Below, piece after piece: positions 13,193 to 13,581 of a stretch of 13,581 nucleotides of DNA; within the stretch, counting starts at the first letter, position 1; every line of letters begins with the position of its first letter. This stretch comes from Methanoregulaceae archaeon (GTDB lineage: Archaea; Halobacteriota; Methanomicrobia; Methanomicrobiales; Methanospirillaceae): the NCBI GenBank assembly GCA_028679325.1, contig JAJRBS010000136.1, positions 1 to 13,581 on the forward strand, given 5' to 3'. Below the pieces are notes generated by a model, which saw nothing but the letters and a program-made list of their open reading frames with translations, had not been told where the DNA came from and did no database searches. A program made the translations under genes and the position numbers.

Positions 13193-13581
13193 CTAGAACG
13201 TCTGCCCACCGGTCACGGGTCCTGCACAATCGTCTGCCGCGATCTGGAGGAGACGGGCCGAGCCGTCGATCTCCCGGATGACATCGGCTACGGGGACAGG
13301 GACAAGGTGTTCCCAGGGTTCACCCCGGAGCATCCGCCTTCTTATCTCGGTCCCGCTGTGCAGTTCCCGCGCATACAGCGACGGGGATTTGACCGGTATC
13401 CCCTCTTCGGCAAACAGGCGCATCACGAGTGGGTTGCTCGAGTAGATCAGATCAAAGGGAGGGGTCATCGATCGGACATGGGCGACCCAGAGGGCGTTCC
13501 TCTTGATGTCCTCGATGGGGATGACGTAGAGAGGGATCCTTATCTTTTTGAGTGACCGGGTGATCATCAGGATACGCTCCC
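13193..13581 (-). CDS. nadM: Nicotinamide-nucleotide adenylyltransferase, archaeal type (5' end outside window)
   Basis: The visible 128 residues are the C-terminal two-thirds or more of the archaeal NMN adenylyltransferase, which joins NMN and ATP to make NAD. The frame stays open to the right edge, reading E-R-I-L before MITRSL, matching the family's G-E-R-x-x-M-I helix, so the true start lies beyond 13581. Recognisable parts are IPLYVIPIEDIKRNALWVAHV, FDLIYSSNPLVMRLFAEEG and the nucleotidyltransferase signature SGTEIRRRM, corresponding to the ISSTxxR motif. It is followed after 10 nt by the coiled-coil gene and is the most upstream visible cistron of that operon. Confidence 0.94.
   Translation of the reverse strand, partial: ERILMITRSLKKIRIPLYVIPIEDIKRNALWVAHVRSMTPPFDLIYSSNPLVMRLFAEEGIPVKSPSLYARELHSGTEIRRRMLRGEPWEHLVPVPVADVIREIDGSARLLQIAADDCAGPVTGGQTF

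Overview
This window reads as chromosomal core DNA from a methanogenic euryarchaeon, most likely order Methanomicrobiales (family-level placement, e.g. Methanoregulaceae, is a guess from memory of protein style and about 55-60% G+C). The archaeal evidence is direct: archaeal-type uS13/uS4/uS11, deoxyhypusine synthase, aIF1, an archaeal NMN adenylyltransferase, tandem CBS-domain proteins of the kind abundant in methanogens, Shine-Dalgarno (SD) motifs of the GGTGA type, and TATA boxes about 27 nt from leaderless starts. No mobile element, CRISPR array or rRNA is visible, and no stretch longer than 300 bases lacks a gene.

Layout. 1-1156 (minus): tRNA-Ser(GCU), rps13, rps4 and the first five codons of rps11, the head of the ribosomal/RNA-polymerase operon. 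1293-2258 (minus): deoxyhypusine synthase, probably its own unit. 2352-6281 (minus): five consecutive CBS-domain genes, roughly 18 CBS motifs, two junctions being ATGA overlaps; the first protein carries a C-terminal zinc ribbon. 6282-6498: a divergent promoter region with TATA-like sequences and inverted repeats. 6499-7879 (plus): a tight three-gene operon of Era-like GTPase, DUF2073 (OapB/ArvB-type) and zinc-ribbon OapC/ArvC-type protein, ended by a hairpin plus T-tract that also looks usable from the opposite strand. 7967-8272 (minus): aIF1/SUI1. 8379-10031 (minus) and 10087-11532 (plus): a class II adenosylcobalamin-dependent ribonucleotide reductase and cobyric acid synthase, divergent from one central TATA element. 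11575-13581 (minus): NMN adenylyltransferase (5' end outside the window), a 428-residue coiled-coil protein and an 88-residue six-cysteine protein, probably one operon.

How it fits together. Most genes are housekeeping: translation (uS11, uS4, uS13, tRNA-Ser, aIF1, hypusination of aIF5A), NAD synthesis, and deoxynucleotide supply. Two places stand out. One is the reductase/cobyric acid synthase pair, where an enzyme needing adenosylcobalamin and a gene making that cofactor share a 55-nt promoter. The other is the CBS array with no recognisable effector gene inside it, divergent from the OapABC-like GTPase operon. The nadM/coiled-coil/cysteine-protein cassette is the best candidate here for an uncharacterised functional association.
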